Part shown: positions 6,471-15,091 of the stretch, in pieces
Position numbering within the stretch: position 1 is the first letter of the stretch
How the letters are laid out: every line of letters starts with the position of its first letter
Source: Candidatus Saccharimonadota bacterium
Lineage (GTDB): Bacteria > Patescibacteriota > Saccharimonadia > Saccharimonadales > Saccharimonadaceae
Assembly (NCBI GenBank): GCA_030523715.1
Contig: JAUNHY010000002.1
Location: forward strand, 52,332-99,176
DNA: 46,845 bases
Direction of reading: 5' to 3'
The notes under the pieces: model-generated
Told to the model about the DNA's origin: nothing
What the model saw: the letters and a program-made list of their open reading frames with translations, nothing else
Databases searched by the model: none
Made by a program: the position numbers and the translations under genes

Positions 6471-8096
6471 TTATTTATTGAGTATCGGGGTAAATATCGG
6501 ATGAATCGTACCATAGTAAGCCGGTCGCGCCTGTTCTTTCATATCAATACAAACCAAATTGCGCTCGTTTATTTTTTCCTTACTTTCACGAATCGTGTAG
6601 TAATAATTATCACGCAGCACCTCATATTCGCCCTTTGAGCAATCGTAATCCGCATCAAACCAGTCATGCACCCAACTAGTGTTAATGTCGCTGTAATCAA
6701 AAAGACGATAATGACCTAGCGCATCGCTATTCACCCCTTCCTGCGCAATAAAGAACACATACTTTGCCGCTGGGAAAATCCTAAAATGCTCGGTCATTAC
6801 CGCCGAAAATCCGCCACTACCCGTAATTCTAAATGAATGGTTACCATACGCAGCACTCGTTGTATATATTTCCGCTAAATCCTTCGAAATCATCGTCACG
6901 CGTATCGTATCATGCTCATATTGACTCGCTAATGCATTTCCAAAACTCCACGAAAAAGTCATAAAACTATAAAGCAGAAGAATCACTGGCGCATATATTA
7001 GCCATCTAAATTTCATCTTTTTCTTCGATATTACCGACCAACATATCAACATAAATAACGATAACGCCAAGCAAAACCCCATCATCGAACGTCCATTCAC
7101 TGGGAAATCAACCAACGCAATATACGGACCAATCCCTACGACCGCTACAATCGGCAAGAACATAAACATCATCGCCCCCGCATGCCAACTTTTTCTTTGT
7201 TTACCCACAAGCACTATCATTGCTAATCCAATTATCGCCAACAATATCATCCACCAAGTACGCAAAGAATCTATTGCGCATTTCAAAATCAATGCCAAAT
7301 TGCTCATTATGCCACTAAACATATCCGAAATCGCAAAAGTCGAAATATTTCTATAGAACTTGCCATCTTTAACCAAGAAATAAACGAGTGCCGACACTGC
7401 AAAATAAGATAAAATAAACAAAATCGTTTGGAAATAATTGTGTTTCTTTTTATCCAGTCTATCCTTTACCAACAATGCTAGCCCAATTGCCAAGAATACA
7501 CCACCGGCCGCCTGAAAACTCATCCACATTGCCAGCACACAAACTAAAATCACTAGCAACTTCAGCACAAACTTCAGAATACTTTTAAAATTACCTTTCA
7601 TTAAATCCGACCAGTGTATTTTGTCCCAGAATAATACATATGGAAGAACGCTTACGAAAATCGCCATCGCCATGCATGGCGCATCAAATTCATACATCCA
7701 CGCATTTATCATAAAAGGACATAATGTTATAAAACTCGCCATCAATAGTGGCCAAAAAGACTTTTTAACACTCTTCGGATCACCCACGAACAGCTTCACC
7801 AACATCATGCTTGTCGCCGCCATAAACATCATAGCCACAATCTGCGGAATCGGCGAGATGTCAAACAACTTAAAGCTCTGGTGCAAGATATAGCTCAATA
7901 TACTCGATGCATAACGATTAAAATCAAATATCCAGGCGTCGCCATAAATTGCCCGATATAAATCATCCGTAAAAGTATAATGGTCGCGCAGGATAGTAAT
8001 TAACGCTATCAGATTCAATGCCAACAAAAACAGAAACGGTTTATAATAAGTCTTCACAAAAACACCAATCTGGCGTCCCATTCTCCTCCACATCAT
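6471..8096 (-). CDS. GtrII-like membrane glucosyltransferase
   Basis: 541 residues with about ten to twelve hydrophobic helices and a soluble C-terminal part of roughly 130 residues. After the first helix, TDDLYRAIYG (43-52) and NRYASSILSY (60-69) match the GtrII/Glucos_trans_II pattern: an acidic pair facing outside that takes sugar from an undecaprenyl carrier, then an R-x-L/A-S segment. AWMYEFDAP further on also fits. Such enzymes add glucosyl side branches to a surface glycan. The ATG at 8096 is preceded by TATTAT at exactly 6 bases and no Shine-Dalgarno. It is adjacent to, and on the same strand as, the MurE-like ligase, suggesting an envelope role. Sugar and acceptor not determined. Confidence 0.8.
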   Translation of the reverse strand: MMWRRMGRQIGVFVKTYYKPFLFLLALNLIALITILRDHYTFTDDLYRAIYGDAWIFDFNRYASSILSYILHQSFKLFDISPIPQIVAMMFMAATSMMLVKLFVGDPKSVKKSFWPLLMASFITLCPFMINAWMYEFDAPCMAMAIFVSVLPYVLFWDKIHWSDLMKGNFKSILKFVLKLLVILVCVLAMWMSFQAAGGVFLAIGLALLVKDRLDKKKHNYFQTILFILSYFAVSALVYFLVKDGKFYRNISTFAISDMFSGIMSNLALILKCAIDSLRTWWMILLAIIGLAMIVLVGKQRKSWHAGAMMFMFLPIVAVVGIGPYIALVDFPVNGRSMMGFCLALSLFMLICWSVISKKKMKFRWLIYAPVILLLYSFMTFSWSFGNALASQYEHDTIRVTMISKDLAEIYTTSAAYGNHSFRITGSGGFSAVMTEHFRIFPAAKYVFFIAQEGVNSDALGHYRLFDYSDINTSWVHDWFDADYDCSKGEYEVLRDNYYYTIRESKEKINERNLVCIDMKEQARPAYYGTIHPIFTPILNK

Positions 8097-8122
8097 ATAA
8101 CTATAATATCATTTATCGAATA

Positions 8123-8836
8123 TTAATGAGGTAAGCTCAAGATAATACCAATTACACCAATAAGATTATTAATGAAGTGAATTGTCATCGAAGCAACGAT
8201 GTTTTTATCGGTCTTAAGGTAGCACATCGCAAAGAACAAACCGAGAATAACATAAAGAATCGTCACTACGCCAATTCCGTGCATTAAGCCAAATATCAAT
8301 GACGAAACTACAATAAATACAACCCTATTCTTAATAACCGAATCGAGAGAATACCTAAATACCAACTCTTCTACCACTGGCGCAAATACAACCGTGCCTA
8401 ATGCCGTTAAAATTAAAGCTTGCCCCATCGATTCCGTAATCGACGATTGATTAGTCATTTCGACACCTAGAGCTTCAAATAGGGCCGTCAGTCCAAAATT
8501 AATCACTAGCAGCAACGCCGTCATACCACCCACAAACAACCACTGTTTTTTCTTCATGCGCCTAAAATCTTCTGCAATCTTTTTCCTATACATAATGCAG
8601 AAAATAACAAATATAATTCCAGTTATCGCTATAGATATTGCCGTCATTAAGCCAGTGTCGACCTCGATATTCATTTCCTCTAATGGAGTATTTGAGTTCG
8701 CGGCATCTATCCCAGCTTTTACGCCAGACGCAAAACTTCCTATAAAAATCGCCGCTATCTGTAAAGCCGCATAAATAATTATCGGCTTCCAGTCTTTTTT
8801 ATTTTCTTTTTTCGCCACCGCTTTTTTAGTCGCCAT
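8123..8836 (-). CDS. CPBP family intramembrane metalloprotease
   Basis: 237 residues with about seven or eight hydrophobic helices after a Lys-rich cytoplasmic N-terminus. The three family motifs are present in order: EELVFR (Glu156, Glu157, Arg161), a histidine in GLMHG (His186), and HFINN (His220 with Asn223/Asn224). These residues form the catalytic and metal site in Rce1/ABI-type proteases. The family includes bacteriocin-immunity and protein-maturation proteases; the target here is unknown. AAGGAT precedes the ATG, which is 1 base beyond the stop of the upstream gene at 8838, so the two are translationally linked. Confidence 0.9.
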   Translation of the reverse strand: MATKKAVAKKENKKDWKPIIIYAALQIAAIFIGSFASGVKAGIDAANSNTPLEEMNIEVDTGLMTAISIAITGIIFVIFCIMYRKKIAEDFRRMKKKQWLFVGGMTALLLVINFGLTALFEALGVEMTNQSSITESMGQALILTALGTVVFAPVVEELVFRYSLDSVIKNRVVFIVVSSLIFGLMHGIGVVTILYVILGLFFAMCYLKTDKNIVASMTIHFINNLIGVIGIILSLPH

Positions 8837-8837
8837 A

Positions 8838-9434
8838 TTATCCTTTCGATAATTTAATTTTATTATCTTTAATATATTTTAGAGTTGCTGCGTTATAACC
8901 AAGTGCAATCTTTGGACAAATCGGCGCAATTCGCTCCATTACATCGCGCGCCTTTGCAGTAGAAATTCCAGAGGGAATACTAATTATATCGCCCCATTTA
9001 TCAACTAGACGTAATCCCCCCGCCACAGGTACAAAATTATAAGATTGCGTATATGGATATGCTGCCAGGATATCGCTTAATTTTCGAATAGTCGTACTAT
9101 CCTTCATCGACATAATATATTTATCCGAAATCATCAGATATTTATCCTCATATATCTTTTCAGACGACAATAATTCATTTATCATCGCCGCAACTTTATC
9201 TACACTCTCGTATTTTCGGAATATTTTATTTTTCTGTGGCGTTGCTAATTTGTAAACACAATATGCGGCAATCGCAATAAATATCACTGAAAGAATCCAC
9301 CACGTTGACGATTCCTCGTCGGTTAAGGCTAACCAAATTCCTAATACTCCAAACAGCAAAACTACCACTAAAGTCATAACTATGCCAGCCCCACCACCAG
9401 CATCATGGAGCAATCTCTTTTTTATATCTTCCAT
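8838..9434 (-). CDS. Two-helix membrane protein of unknown function
   Basis: 198 residues. Two adjacent hydrophobic helices at about 19-40 and 47-66 form a hairpin in the membrane; the remaining 130 residues are soluble and mixed alpha/beta, with no motif I recognise. I chose the ATG at 9432-9434: TATAAT (complement of 9441-9446) ends exactly 6 bases upstream and there is no ribosome site, so this looks leaderless. The longer frame from 9614 would run back across the groES promoter and is rejected. The gene is divergent from groES and directly upstream of the CPBP protease gene (1-base gap), implying cotranscription. Confidence 0.7.
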   Translation of the reverse strand: MEDIKKRLLHDAGGGAGIVMTLVVVLLFGVLGIWLALTDEESSTWWILSVIFIAIAAYCVYKLATPQKNKIFRKYESVDKVAAMINELLSSEKIYEDKYLMISDKYIMSMKDSTTIRKLSDILAAYPYTQSYNFVPVAGGLRLVDKWGDIISIPSGISTAKARDVMERIAPICPKIALGYNAATLKYIKDNKIKLSKG

Positions 9435-9481
9435 AAAAATATTATATACCATAAGCTTAATCGGGGCAGTTTTAGATAAAA

Positions 9482-9508
9482 CTAGCACTCGGCGCTTGAC
9501 AGTGCTAA
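9482..9508. promoter_or_regulatory. CIRCE element (HrcA operator)
   Basis: CTAGCACTC, nine bases, CAGTGCTAA: the CIRCE inverted repeat (TTAGCACTC-N9-GAGTGCTAA) with one mismatch in each arm. Its right arm overlaps the groES -35, the position expected for HrcA repression of the chaperonin operon. hrcA itself is not in the window. Confidence 0.9.
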
Positions 9509-9524
9509 TACGTCGCGCTACACT
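9496..9524 (+). promoter_or_regulatory. groES-groEL promoter
   Basis: TTGACA (9496-9501), 17-base spacer, TACACT (9519-9524). Transcription should start near 9531, leaving a short leader with AGGAGG at 9544-9549. Confidence 0.85.
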
Positions 9525-9554
9525 TGATTTATACCAAAATATTAGGAGGAAAAC

Positions 9555-9809
9555 ATGGCAATTAAACCTCTTGCCGACCGTGTCGTTGCAAAGAAAGATG
9601 CCGCTCTCGATCAAACCGCTTCCGGTATCTTACTTGGCGAAGCAAAAGAGAAGCAAAATACCGCAGTCATTGAATCTACTGGCCCAGATGTAAAAAACGT
9701 CAAAAAAGGCGATCGCATCCTCTATCGCGAATATTCCGCTACAGAAGTTAAAGTAAATGGGGAAGAATATCTCATTATCAAAGAAGAAGATATTCTTGCC
9801 ACACTATAA
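9555..9809 (+). CDS. groES: Co-chaperonin GroES
   Basis: 84 residues, starting MAIKPLADRVV and containing SGILLGEAKEKQNTA (mobile-loop region) and the GDRILYREYSATEV strand, all diagnostic for Cpn10. It caps the GroEL ring and encloses the folding chamber. Slightly shorter than the usual 94-97 residues, with compression in the loop and roof region. AGGAGG at a good distance supports the ATG at 9555. First gene of a two-gene operon; groEL follows after 11 bases. Regulated by the CIRCE element upstream, so heat or misfolding stress should induce it. Confidence 0.97.
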   Translation: MAIKPLADRVVAKKDAALDQTASGILLGEAKEKQNTAVIESTGPDVKNVKKGDRILYREYSATEVKVNGEEYLIIKEEDILATL

Positions 9810-9820
9810 GGAGTTAACTA

Positions 9821-11446
9821 ATGGCAAAGAAAGTATTTTATGATGCCGAAGCCCGCGAAAAAGTTCTCGGTGGCGCTAAGGCACTTTATGACGCCGTCAA
9901 GGTTACTTTTGGCCCAAAGGGTCGCAATGTTGTTATAGAAAAAAGCTATGGCGCACCAACCATTACCCATGATGGCGTAACCGTCGCCGAAGCTATTGAT
10001 CTTGGCAAAGAAGATGACGAAACGCTAGGTTATGAAATGGGCGCTAAGCTCATTAAAACCGCCGCACAAAAGCTCAATAAAGTCGCCGGTGATGGTACTA
10101 CCACTGTAACCGTTCTTACCTACAACATTATTGCTGAGGCTAATAAGCTCATTGCAGCTGGCCACAATCCGATGGATCTCCGCAAGGGCATTGAAGCCGC
10201 TGGCGCCGAAATCATTAAAGGCATCAACAAGACCGCCGAAAAAATCGATGGCGATAGTAAAAAGATCGCTGAAGTTGCCACCATTTCCGCTGGCGATGCC
10301 GAAATCGGTAAACTTATCGCCGATGTTATCGAAAAAATCGGTAAAGACGGTGTCGTTACCGTCGAACAAGGCCAAGGCCTCGAGATGCAGTCTGAAATCA
10401 CCGAAGGTTTCACTTATGATAAAGGTTTCGCTTCTGCATTCTTCGTGACTGATCCAAATCGCCAAGAAGCCACCTTCGATAAACCAGAAATTCTTATTAC
10501 CGATAAGAAAATCTCCGCCGTCAACGATATTGTTCCTTTCCTTGAAAAAATGGCTCAAACCGGTCGCAAAGATCTTGTTATTATCGCCGAAGAAGTCGAA
10601 GGTGAAGCACTCAGCGTCCTCGTTCTCAATAAACTCAAAGGTGTATTTAATACGCTCGTTCTTAAAGCTCCAGCTTTTGGTGATCGCCGTAAGGAAATCA
10701 TGGAAGATATCGCCGTACTAACTGGCGCTACAGTAGTTTCCACAGATAAGGGCATGAGTCTCGAAAATTCCGGTCTCGAAGTCCTCGGTTCTGCCCATAA
10801 GATCATTGCCACCAAGGACGAAACCACCATTATTAAGGGTGCAGGGAAGCAATCCGAAGTTAAAGCTCGTATCGCTCAAATCGAGGCGCAGGCCGAAGCT
10901 TCCACCTCCGATTACGAAACTGGCGAGTTTAATAAGCGCGCAGCTGCACTCAAAGGCCGCGTCGCCGTTATTAAAGTCGGTGGTGCTACCGAAACCGAAA
11001 TCGACGAGAAAAAATATCGCGTCGACGACGCCGTTGCCGCCACTAAGGCTGCCCTCGACGAAGGCATCGTTCCGGGCGGTGGTGTTACGCTTGTTAACCT
11101 TAGTAAGAAGCTCAAAGATGACAACGCTGGTGCAACCATCCTCAAGAATGCGCTCAAAACTCCATTCACTCAAATTATGGAAAATGCCGGCCTCAACAGC
11201 CAGGCTCTCTTAGCCCAAGTAGAATCCGCTAAAGACGGGCAGGGCATTAATGTTATGGCCCCAGAGAAAGGTCTCATCGACCTTAAGAAAGAGGGTGTTA
11301 TTGATCCAGCTCGCGTTACTCGCGAAGCTGTCCAAAACGCTGTCAGTATTGCTGCGACCACAATTACTATGGGTGCACTCATCGTTGAACTTCCAGAAAA
11401 AGAAGACAACGCGGCCGCCGGTGCCGGTATGGGCGGAATGTACTAA
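9821..11446 (+). CDS. groEL: Chaperonin GroEL
   Basis: 541 residues, full length for Cpn60. Characteristic stretches include VTFGPKGRNVVIEKSYG near the N-terminus, AGDGTTTVTVL (nucleotide site), the apical-domain region around LVLKAPAFGDRRKE, and the C-terminal GAGMGGMY tail that projects into the cavity. It folds cytosolic proteins with GroES in an ATP-driven cycle. AAGGAG lies upstream of the ATG. Codon use is rich in C-ending codons (CTC, ATC, GCC), as expected of a highly expressed gene here. A strong terminator follows. Confidence 0.98.
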   Translation: MAKKVFYDAEAREKVLGGAKALYDAVKVTFGPKGRNVVIEKSYGAPTITHDGVTVAEAIDLGKEDDETLGYEMGAKLIKTAAQKLNKVAGDGTTTVTVLTYNIIAEANKLIAAGHNPMDLRKGIEAAGAEIIKGINKTAEKIDGDSKKIAEVATISAGDAEIGKLIADVIEKIGKDGVVTVEQGQGLEMQSEITEGFTYDKGFASAFFVTDPNRQEATFDKPEILITDKKISAVNDIVPFLEKMAQTGRKDLVIIAEEVEGEALSVLVLNKLKGVFNTLVLKAPAFGDRRKEIMEDIAVLTGATVVSTDKGMSLENSGLEVLGSAHKIIATKDETTIIKGAGKQSEVKARIAQIEAQAEASTSDYETGEFNKRAAALKGRVAVIKVGGATETEIDEKKYRVDDAVAATKAALDEGIVPGGGVTLVNLSKKLKDDNAGATILKNALKTPFTQIMENAGLNSQALLAQVESAKDGQGINVMAPEKGLIDLKKEGVIDPARVTREAVQNAVSIAATTITMGALIVELPEKEDNAAAGAGMGGMY

Positions 11447-11475
11447 AACATCTCCTAATCCAAAACCTCACACAA

Positions 11476-11503
11476 AAAACACCCCCACAAGGGGGTGTTT
11501 TTA
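11476..11503. terminator. Bidirectional terminator between groEL and the serpin gene
   Basis: AAAACACCCCC-ACAA-GGGGGTGTTTTT, a perfect inverted repeat with A and T runs on both sides; ends both convergent transcripts. Confidence 0.93.
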
Positions 11504-11507
11504 TATA

Positions 11508-13394
11508 TTACTCAACTGGAGTTGGTTCGTAGATTGCACCGGTGAACCAAATCTCGCCAGTATCCTTATCACGGATTAGATAAATAAACGGCTTATCAAA
11601 GATTAAATCAATCGTCTCAATTGGGACATCCCACGAATAATCATAAGGAGTGCCACTTCCTTTTCCGCCTATAGCCGTTGCGGCGACCGCCCTTATGCCT
11701 AAGTTCGAAAACTCAATATCAGACTTCTGCGCGAATAAATCAATATAATCACCGCCATTCTCAAACATACCAGAAAGATTAGCATCCTCAGAGAAAATTT
11801 CACTAATTCCTATCTTTTTCATGTCTGGAATAAGATCATCGAACCCGTAATCATATTTAAAGACCGGTATGCGCCCTTTAATCTGAGTAATAACACCGTC
11901 AGTAAAGTTTTCTTCTTTGATTTCCTTTAAGTTGTTAATTAAAGTACCGACTTCTTCTGCTTTTAGGCTCTTTATATATTCGCCGAGCTTAGTTTCTGTT
12001 GGCATTATTGCAATATATTGCAAAGTAGTACCATCATATTCGCGCAAATCCTTTGCAAATACTTTAGTATCGTCGTCAACATAAAACTGATAATCAGTCG
12101 AATAATCTACGCTCTTGTAGCTCTTTGCAATTTCGGTCATATATTTATCAAGGAATGATTTAATTTCTTCTTCAGAAGTAATGTCGCTGCCATTCTGTTT
12201 GGTATTTTCAATAACGTTCTTTGCTTCGTCTGACTTCAACCATTTTCGATAATCAGCTTCAACCGTGCTTCGAATCGTATCACTACCGAGCGTACTAACG
12301 ATATCATACCTATTTATACTTGCACCTATCGCTAAACCCTGAACATCTTCCTTATTATTCTCATCGCTGCCGAAAGATATAGAATTCCCATTTAAATTAG
12401 CTAGACCTACCGAATCGGCATATTTTTCATGCGCATAATCAACTTCGTAATCTAAGCAAGGAATATCGTCTTTATTATTTGTGTCTAAAGAGCATTGAAT
12501 CATATTTTTCCATGCCATATCTATCGCTAAAGCATTCACGAGTACGAAGTCCCGGCCTTCAACTTGCTCGTCCTGTAAGAAATTCTTGATTATGCCCAAC
12601 GTATTCTTTTCAACCCAATCATTTATGGTTTTGGCGTTTTCAAACTTATCCGACACAATATTCGCATCATAGTTTGTCTTTAAACCATCAATGTAGCTAT
12701 CCAATACTTCATCTTTTTTACTTTCGTTCACAAAGAAAGCGTTCGCTAATGAACGATGATCGTTATTCTCATATTTCTTTATTTCATAATCGGCCATTAC
12801 CTTAGTAATTTCACTCTTAGAAGTTCCGCCAGCACCTTCTTTTAGCATTCCAAGCGCATATTTAATCGAGAGTGGGCTATAAACGATATTCTCATCATCT
12901 TCATTTTCGTCCGCACTCTTTAATAAGAAAAGATCAAAGTCACTTAGGCTATTACTCATCGTCAAATCTAGAACTACTGGTTCATCTATCACAACAACAT
13001 CCGAATCGTCTGGTTCTTTATTTAAGAGAACAAATACTGCAATACTACTCCCCAACAAAACGAGCAAAGCAATCAACAATACGATAATTAAAGGCTTTTT
13101 TGATTTCTTTTCAGACGGTTTAACTTCATCATCTGACGTAGAATTAGTCGGTACTTGCACCCCTTCAGCAGCCGGACTCACATCGGCAGCTTCAACCGAC
13201 CCTTCGACTTCGGTGTGCTCTTCAACAGGGGGCTCGGTAGGAATTTCTTCAGCCGAAACATCGGCCGGCACCTCAGCTTCATCAGCAGTATCCTTAGCTA
13301 TTTCAACGTCATCACTGTTACTTTTTTCGATTTCCTCAAGTTGTTCCTCTAATAACTTTTTATCATCCTCAAGAGGTAACTCATCGTTATCCAT
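11508..13394 (-). CDS. Membrane-anchored serpin
   Basis: 628 residues. Residues 1-100 are a cytosolic tail, acidic and Pro/Ala-rich with a Lys cluster before the membrane; 101-124 is a single transmembrane helix followed by acidic residues, so the rest is probably extracellular. From about 145 onward a serpin domain follows: SPLSIKYALGMLKEGAGG (helix B/C signature), then at 566-598 a reactive-centre-loop-like segment starting GIRAVAATAIGG, and the C-terminal FDKPFIYLIRD with FTGAI strands. The AVAATA hinge has the small residues needed for loop insertion, but the usual Thr-Glu after the first Gly reads Ile-Arg; whether it still inhibits proteases is open. The bond cleaved (P1) may be around Lys578-Ser580. 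GAGG lies before the ATG. A likely role is protecting the cell surface from foreign serine proteases. Confidence 0.85.
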   Translation of the reverse strand: MDNDELPLEDDKKLLEEQLEEIEKSNSDDVEIAKDTADEAEVPADVSAEEIPTEPPVEEHTEVEGSVEAADVSPAAEGVQVPTNSTSDDEVKPSEKKSKKPLIIVLLIALLVLLGSSIAVFVLLNKEPDDSDVVVIDEPVVLDLTMSNSLSDFDLFLLKSADENEDDENIVYSPLSIKYALGMLKEGAGGTSKSEITKVMADYEIKKYENNDHRSLANAFFVNESKKDEVLDSYIDGLKTNYDANIVSDKFENAKTINDWVEKNTLGIIKNFLQDEQVEGRDFVLVNALAIDMAWKNMIQCSLDTNNKDDIPCLDYEVDYAHEKYADSVGLANLNGNSISFGSDENNKEDVQGLAIGASINRYDIVSTLGSDTIRSTVEADYRKWLKSDEAKNVIENTKQNGSDITSEEEIKSFLDKYMTEIAKSYKSVDYSTDYQFYVDDDTKVFAKDLREYDGTTLQYIAIMPTETKLGEYIKSLKAEEVGTLINNLKEIKEENFTDGVITQIKGRIPVFKYDYGFDDLIPDMKKIGISEIFSEDANLSGMFENGGDYIDLFAQKSDIEFSNLGIRAVAATAIGGKGSGTPYDYSWDVPIETIDLIFDKPFIYLIRDKDTGEIWFTGAIYEPTPVE

Positions 13395-13451
13395 TTTTTG
13401 ACCTCATAATTATCTGTAATTATTATACCAAAATACTCATGCTTAACCCTA

Positions 13452-13480
13452 TTGCTTACATTCAAAAACGATGTTATAAT
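13452..13480 (+). promoter_or_regulatory. Promoter of the small zinc-finger gene
   Basis: TTGCTT (13452-13457), 17 bases, TATAAT (13475-13480). Predicted start near 13487 gives a leader of about 45 bases with GGGAGG before the ATG at 13534. On the other strand TATAAT (complement of 13422-13427) serves the serpin gene. Confidence 0.65.
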
Positions 13481-13533
13481 AACCAAGCTCCATGTCGCGA
13501 GAGTTCTTTTGAGTTCGAAAGGGAGGTAGTGGA

Positions 13534-13746
13534 ATGAAGTTATCATCCATTCTTGAATCGATTCGCAGCAAAACTAGACACGCGGGCGAAAAACCCACAT
13601 GCAAATCCGACAAAACTCGGCTCAATGATCGTGTTTGTCCCTACTGTAATGGCAGCGGCATCGACAATAGCCATCCGGCCAACACCTTAACCATGCAGCC
13701 CCAGCGTTGCAGTGTTTGTGGTGGCCGTGGCCGCATCCCGCTCTAA
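13534..13746 (+). CDS. Small DnaJ-like zinc-ribbon protein
   Basis: 70 residues: a basic 30-residue N-terminal part, then two CxxCxGxG-like motifs, CPYCNGSG (around 36-43) and CSVCGGRG (around 59-66). Four cysteines in this arrangement bind one zinc ion, as in half of the DnaJ central zinc domain. Without a J domain it may be a stand-alone zinc ribbon for protein or nucleic acid binding. GGGAGG is 8-9 bases before the ATG and the gene has its own promoter and terminator, so expression is likely. Precise role unknown. Confidence 0.75.
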   Translation: MKLSSILESIRSKTRHAGEKPTCKSDKTRLNDRVCPYCNGSGIDNSHPANTLTMQPQRCSVCGGRGRIPL

Positions 13747-13773
13747 TCAATCTTTCGACTCGTCAACCATCGT

Positions 13774-13797
13774 CCGCCCCAACCCGGGGCGGTTTTT
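13774..13797 (+). terminator. Terminator of the zinc-ribbon gene
   Basis: CCGCCCC (13774-13780) pairs perfectly with GGGGCGG (13786-13792) followed by five T. Confidence 0.92.
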
Positions 13798-13803
13798 CCA
13801 TGC

Positions 13804-13835
13804 AAAAATACCACCGGAGGAGTGGTGGTATTTTC
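13804..13835 (-). terminator. Terminator of the 13851-14360 gene
   Basis: AAAATACCACC and GGTGGTATTTT arms (13805-13815 / 13824-13834) around an eight-base loop; on the minus strand it lies just after the TAG of the gene ending at 13851. Confidence 0.85.
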
Positions 13836-13850
13836 CTAGATTAGATTTGT

Positions 13851-14360
13851 CTATTGCTGGTCGGTGCTGATATTCATCTGAATGCCGAGCTTGTCGATAC
13901 ATTCAACGATATAAACCAATGCCTCACCCTTAGTTTTCTCGTCTTCAATCTTACGAGCAGAGTTATAGGCCGGTTCGATGCAAGCCTTATCTTCAGTAAG
14001 TTCAATAATATCTTTATAAATCATGAATTTCTTGTCTGGTGCAATATCCACCTTCTCAAGAATCGGGCGAAGATCACTCAAAGCCATTGATTTGACTTTA
14101 TCAAGATCTGGATCACCATACATAGCCTTCGTCTCTACAGGAATACCATCAATAGTATTTGGCATAGCTGGGGCAGCCGGCACGCTTGGTGCTGGTGCTG
14201 GAGGCAATACATTATCAGATGCGCCACCTTCCGCTGCTACCTTATTTGTAATTTCGGCTACTGGATCTGCACCTGCTGCAGCTCCTCCGCCATTTGTAAT
14301 ACTATTGATTGCTTGTTGCAACTCATCTTGAGTTGCGCCATTGCCATTTGCTTGGTCCAT
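13851..14360 (-). CDS. Hypothetical protein with Ala/Pro-rich N-terminal linker
   Basis: 169 residues. The first 75 residues are low in complexity (Gly, Ala, Pro, Asn; an APAPSVPAAPAMP stretch) and likely disordered. The C-terminal 95 residues look like a compact helical domain with conserved-looking acidic and lysine residues. No signal peptide. The start is the ATG at 14358-14360, which has AAGGTG 6 bases upstream; the GTG at 14369 overlaps that site. Own terminator. I recognise no family; a role as an adaptor or binding protein would be speculation. Confidence 0.65.
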   Translation of the reverse strand: MDQANGNGATQDELQQAINSITNGGGAAAGADPVAEITNKVAAEGGASDNVLPPAPAPSVPAAPAMPNTIDGIPVETKAMYGDPDLDKVKSMALSDLRPILEKVDIAPDKKFMIYKDIIELTEDKACIEPAYNSARKIEDEKTKGEALVYIVECIDKLGIQMNISTDQQ

Positions 14361-14415
14361 TTTGCCCACCTTTTATAATTATCTAATCTATTATTTTTAT
14401 AATAACACGCTTATG

Positions 14416-14877
14416 CTAAATTCTCAACCAACGAACAATTTTATCAACTAAATCAAGTTTCACTTCTTCCATTGGCAAATGATCACCAAAGACATCTACA
14501 ATTTGTTCACCCTCAGTCTCTGGGAAATAAACTCTTAGCCTTAAACCGAAACGCTTCTTTGGCACTAAAACAATTGAGTAATGTCCACCATCATTTAAAA
14601 CGCCGAAAGATTTGTAATCGGAATATAGATGTAAATTATTACCCTCCGTAAGGCCCTTCTCGTCAAGAGAGTAGTGCAACATACGCGGCGGACGCATTAC
14701 GTAAATCATCAGAGCAATTGCAGCCAGTACAATCGCCGGAATAAAAAGCCAATCCTGCAATAAAATCGCGATTGCAATCAATGCAATCACTGCGAGAGCG
14801 AAACCGACATACCAAACAGAATTCTTTTTCCGCTCAATATATTCGCGAGCCTCCCAATTAACCATAGTCTTTGCCAT
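14416..14877 (-). CDS. Small membrane protein, possible PH-like C-terminal domain
   Basis: 153 residues. Two helices at about 21-40 and 43-62 form a membrane hairpin; the C-terminal 85 residues are beta-rich, resembling the bacterial PH-like domain that follows such hairpins, although I see no definitive motif. The ATG at 14875-14877 has TACAAT (complement of 14884-14889) ending exactly 6 bases upstream and no ribosome site, so it should be leaderless. The longer frame starting at 14925 reads through the promoter. Stop TAG. Confidence 0.7.
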   Translation of the reverse strand: MAKTMVNWEAREYIERKKNSVWYVGFALAVIALIAIAILLQDWLFIPAIVLAAIALMIYVMRPPRMLHYSLDEKGLTEGNNLHLYSDYKSFGVLNDGGHYSIVLVPKKRFGLRLRVYFPETEGEQIVDVFGDHLPMEEVKLDLVDKIVRWLRI

Positions 14878-14913
14878 AAGCTTATTGTAACATCTTTTTT
14901 GCAAGAAAATACA

Positions 14914-14940
14914 AAAAATACCCACTTATGTGAGTATCTT
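14914..14940 (-). terminator. Terminator of tRNA-Ser(GCT)
   Basis: On the minus strand GATACTCAC-ATAA-GTGGGTATT with a following T run; one mismatch in the stem. Directly downstream of the tRNA. Confidence 0.75.
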
Positions 14941-14941
14941 T

Positions 14942-15034
14942 TGGCGGAGGGTGAGAGATTCGAACTCTCGCACCAGCTTTCGCCAGTCTAACGATTTAGC
15001 AAACCGTCCCCTTCAGCCACTTGGGTAACCCTCC
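14942..15034 (-). tRNA. tRNA-Ser (anticodon GCT)
   Basis: Minus strand GGAGGGT (from 15034) pairs with ACCCTCC, then G and an encoded CCA (14942-14944). The anticodon stem ACGGT/ATCGT (one G-T pair) encloses TTGCTAA, giving GCT, reading AGC/AGU. The long variable arm (CTGGCGAAAGCTGGT region) is typical of serine tRNAs. Length 93. Confidence 0.95.
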
Positions 15035-15091
15035 AATACAGATTATTTTATCACATTTTACCTGAAAAATAATATATAATAAGAGTAGAAA

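Noticed and set aside
13349-13546. 65-codon minus-strand frame before the serpin gene
   Set aside because: It covers the divergent promoters and starts of two better-supported genes and resembles no protein.
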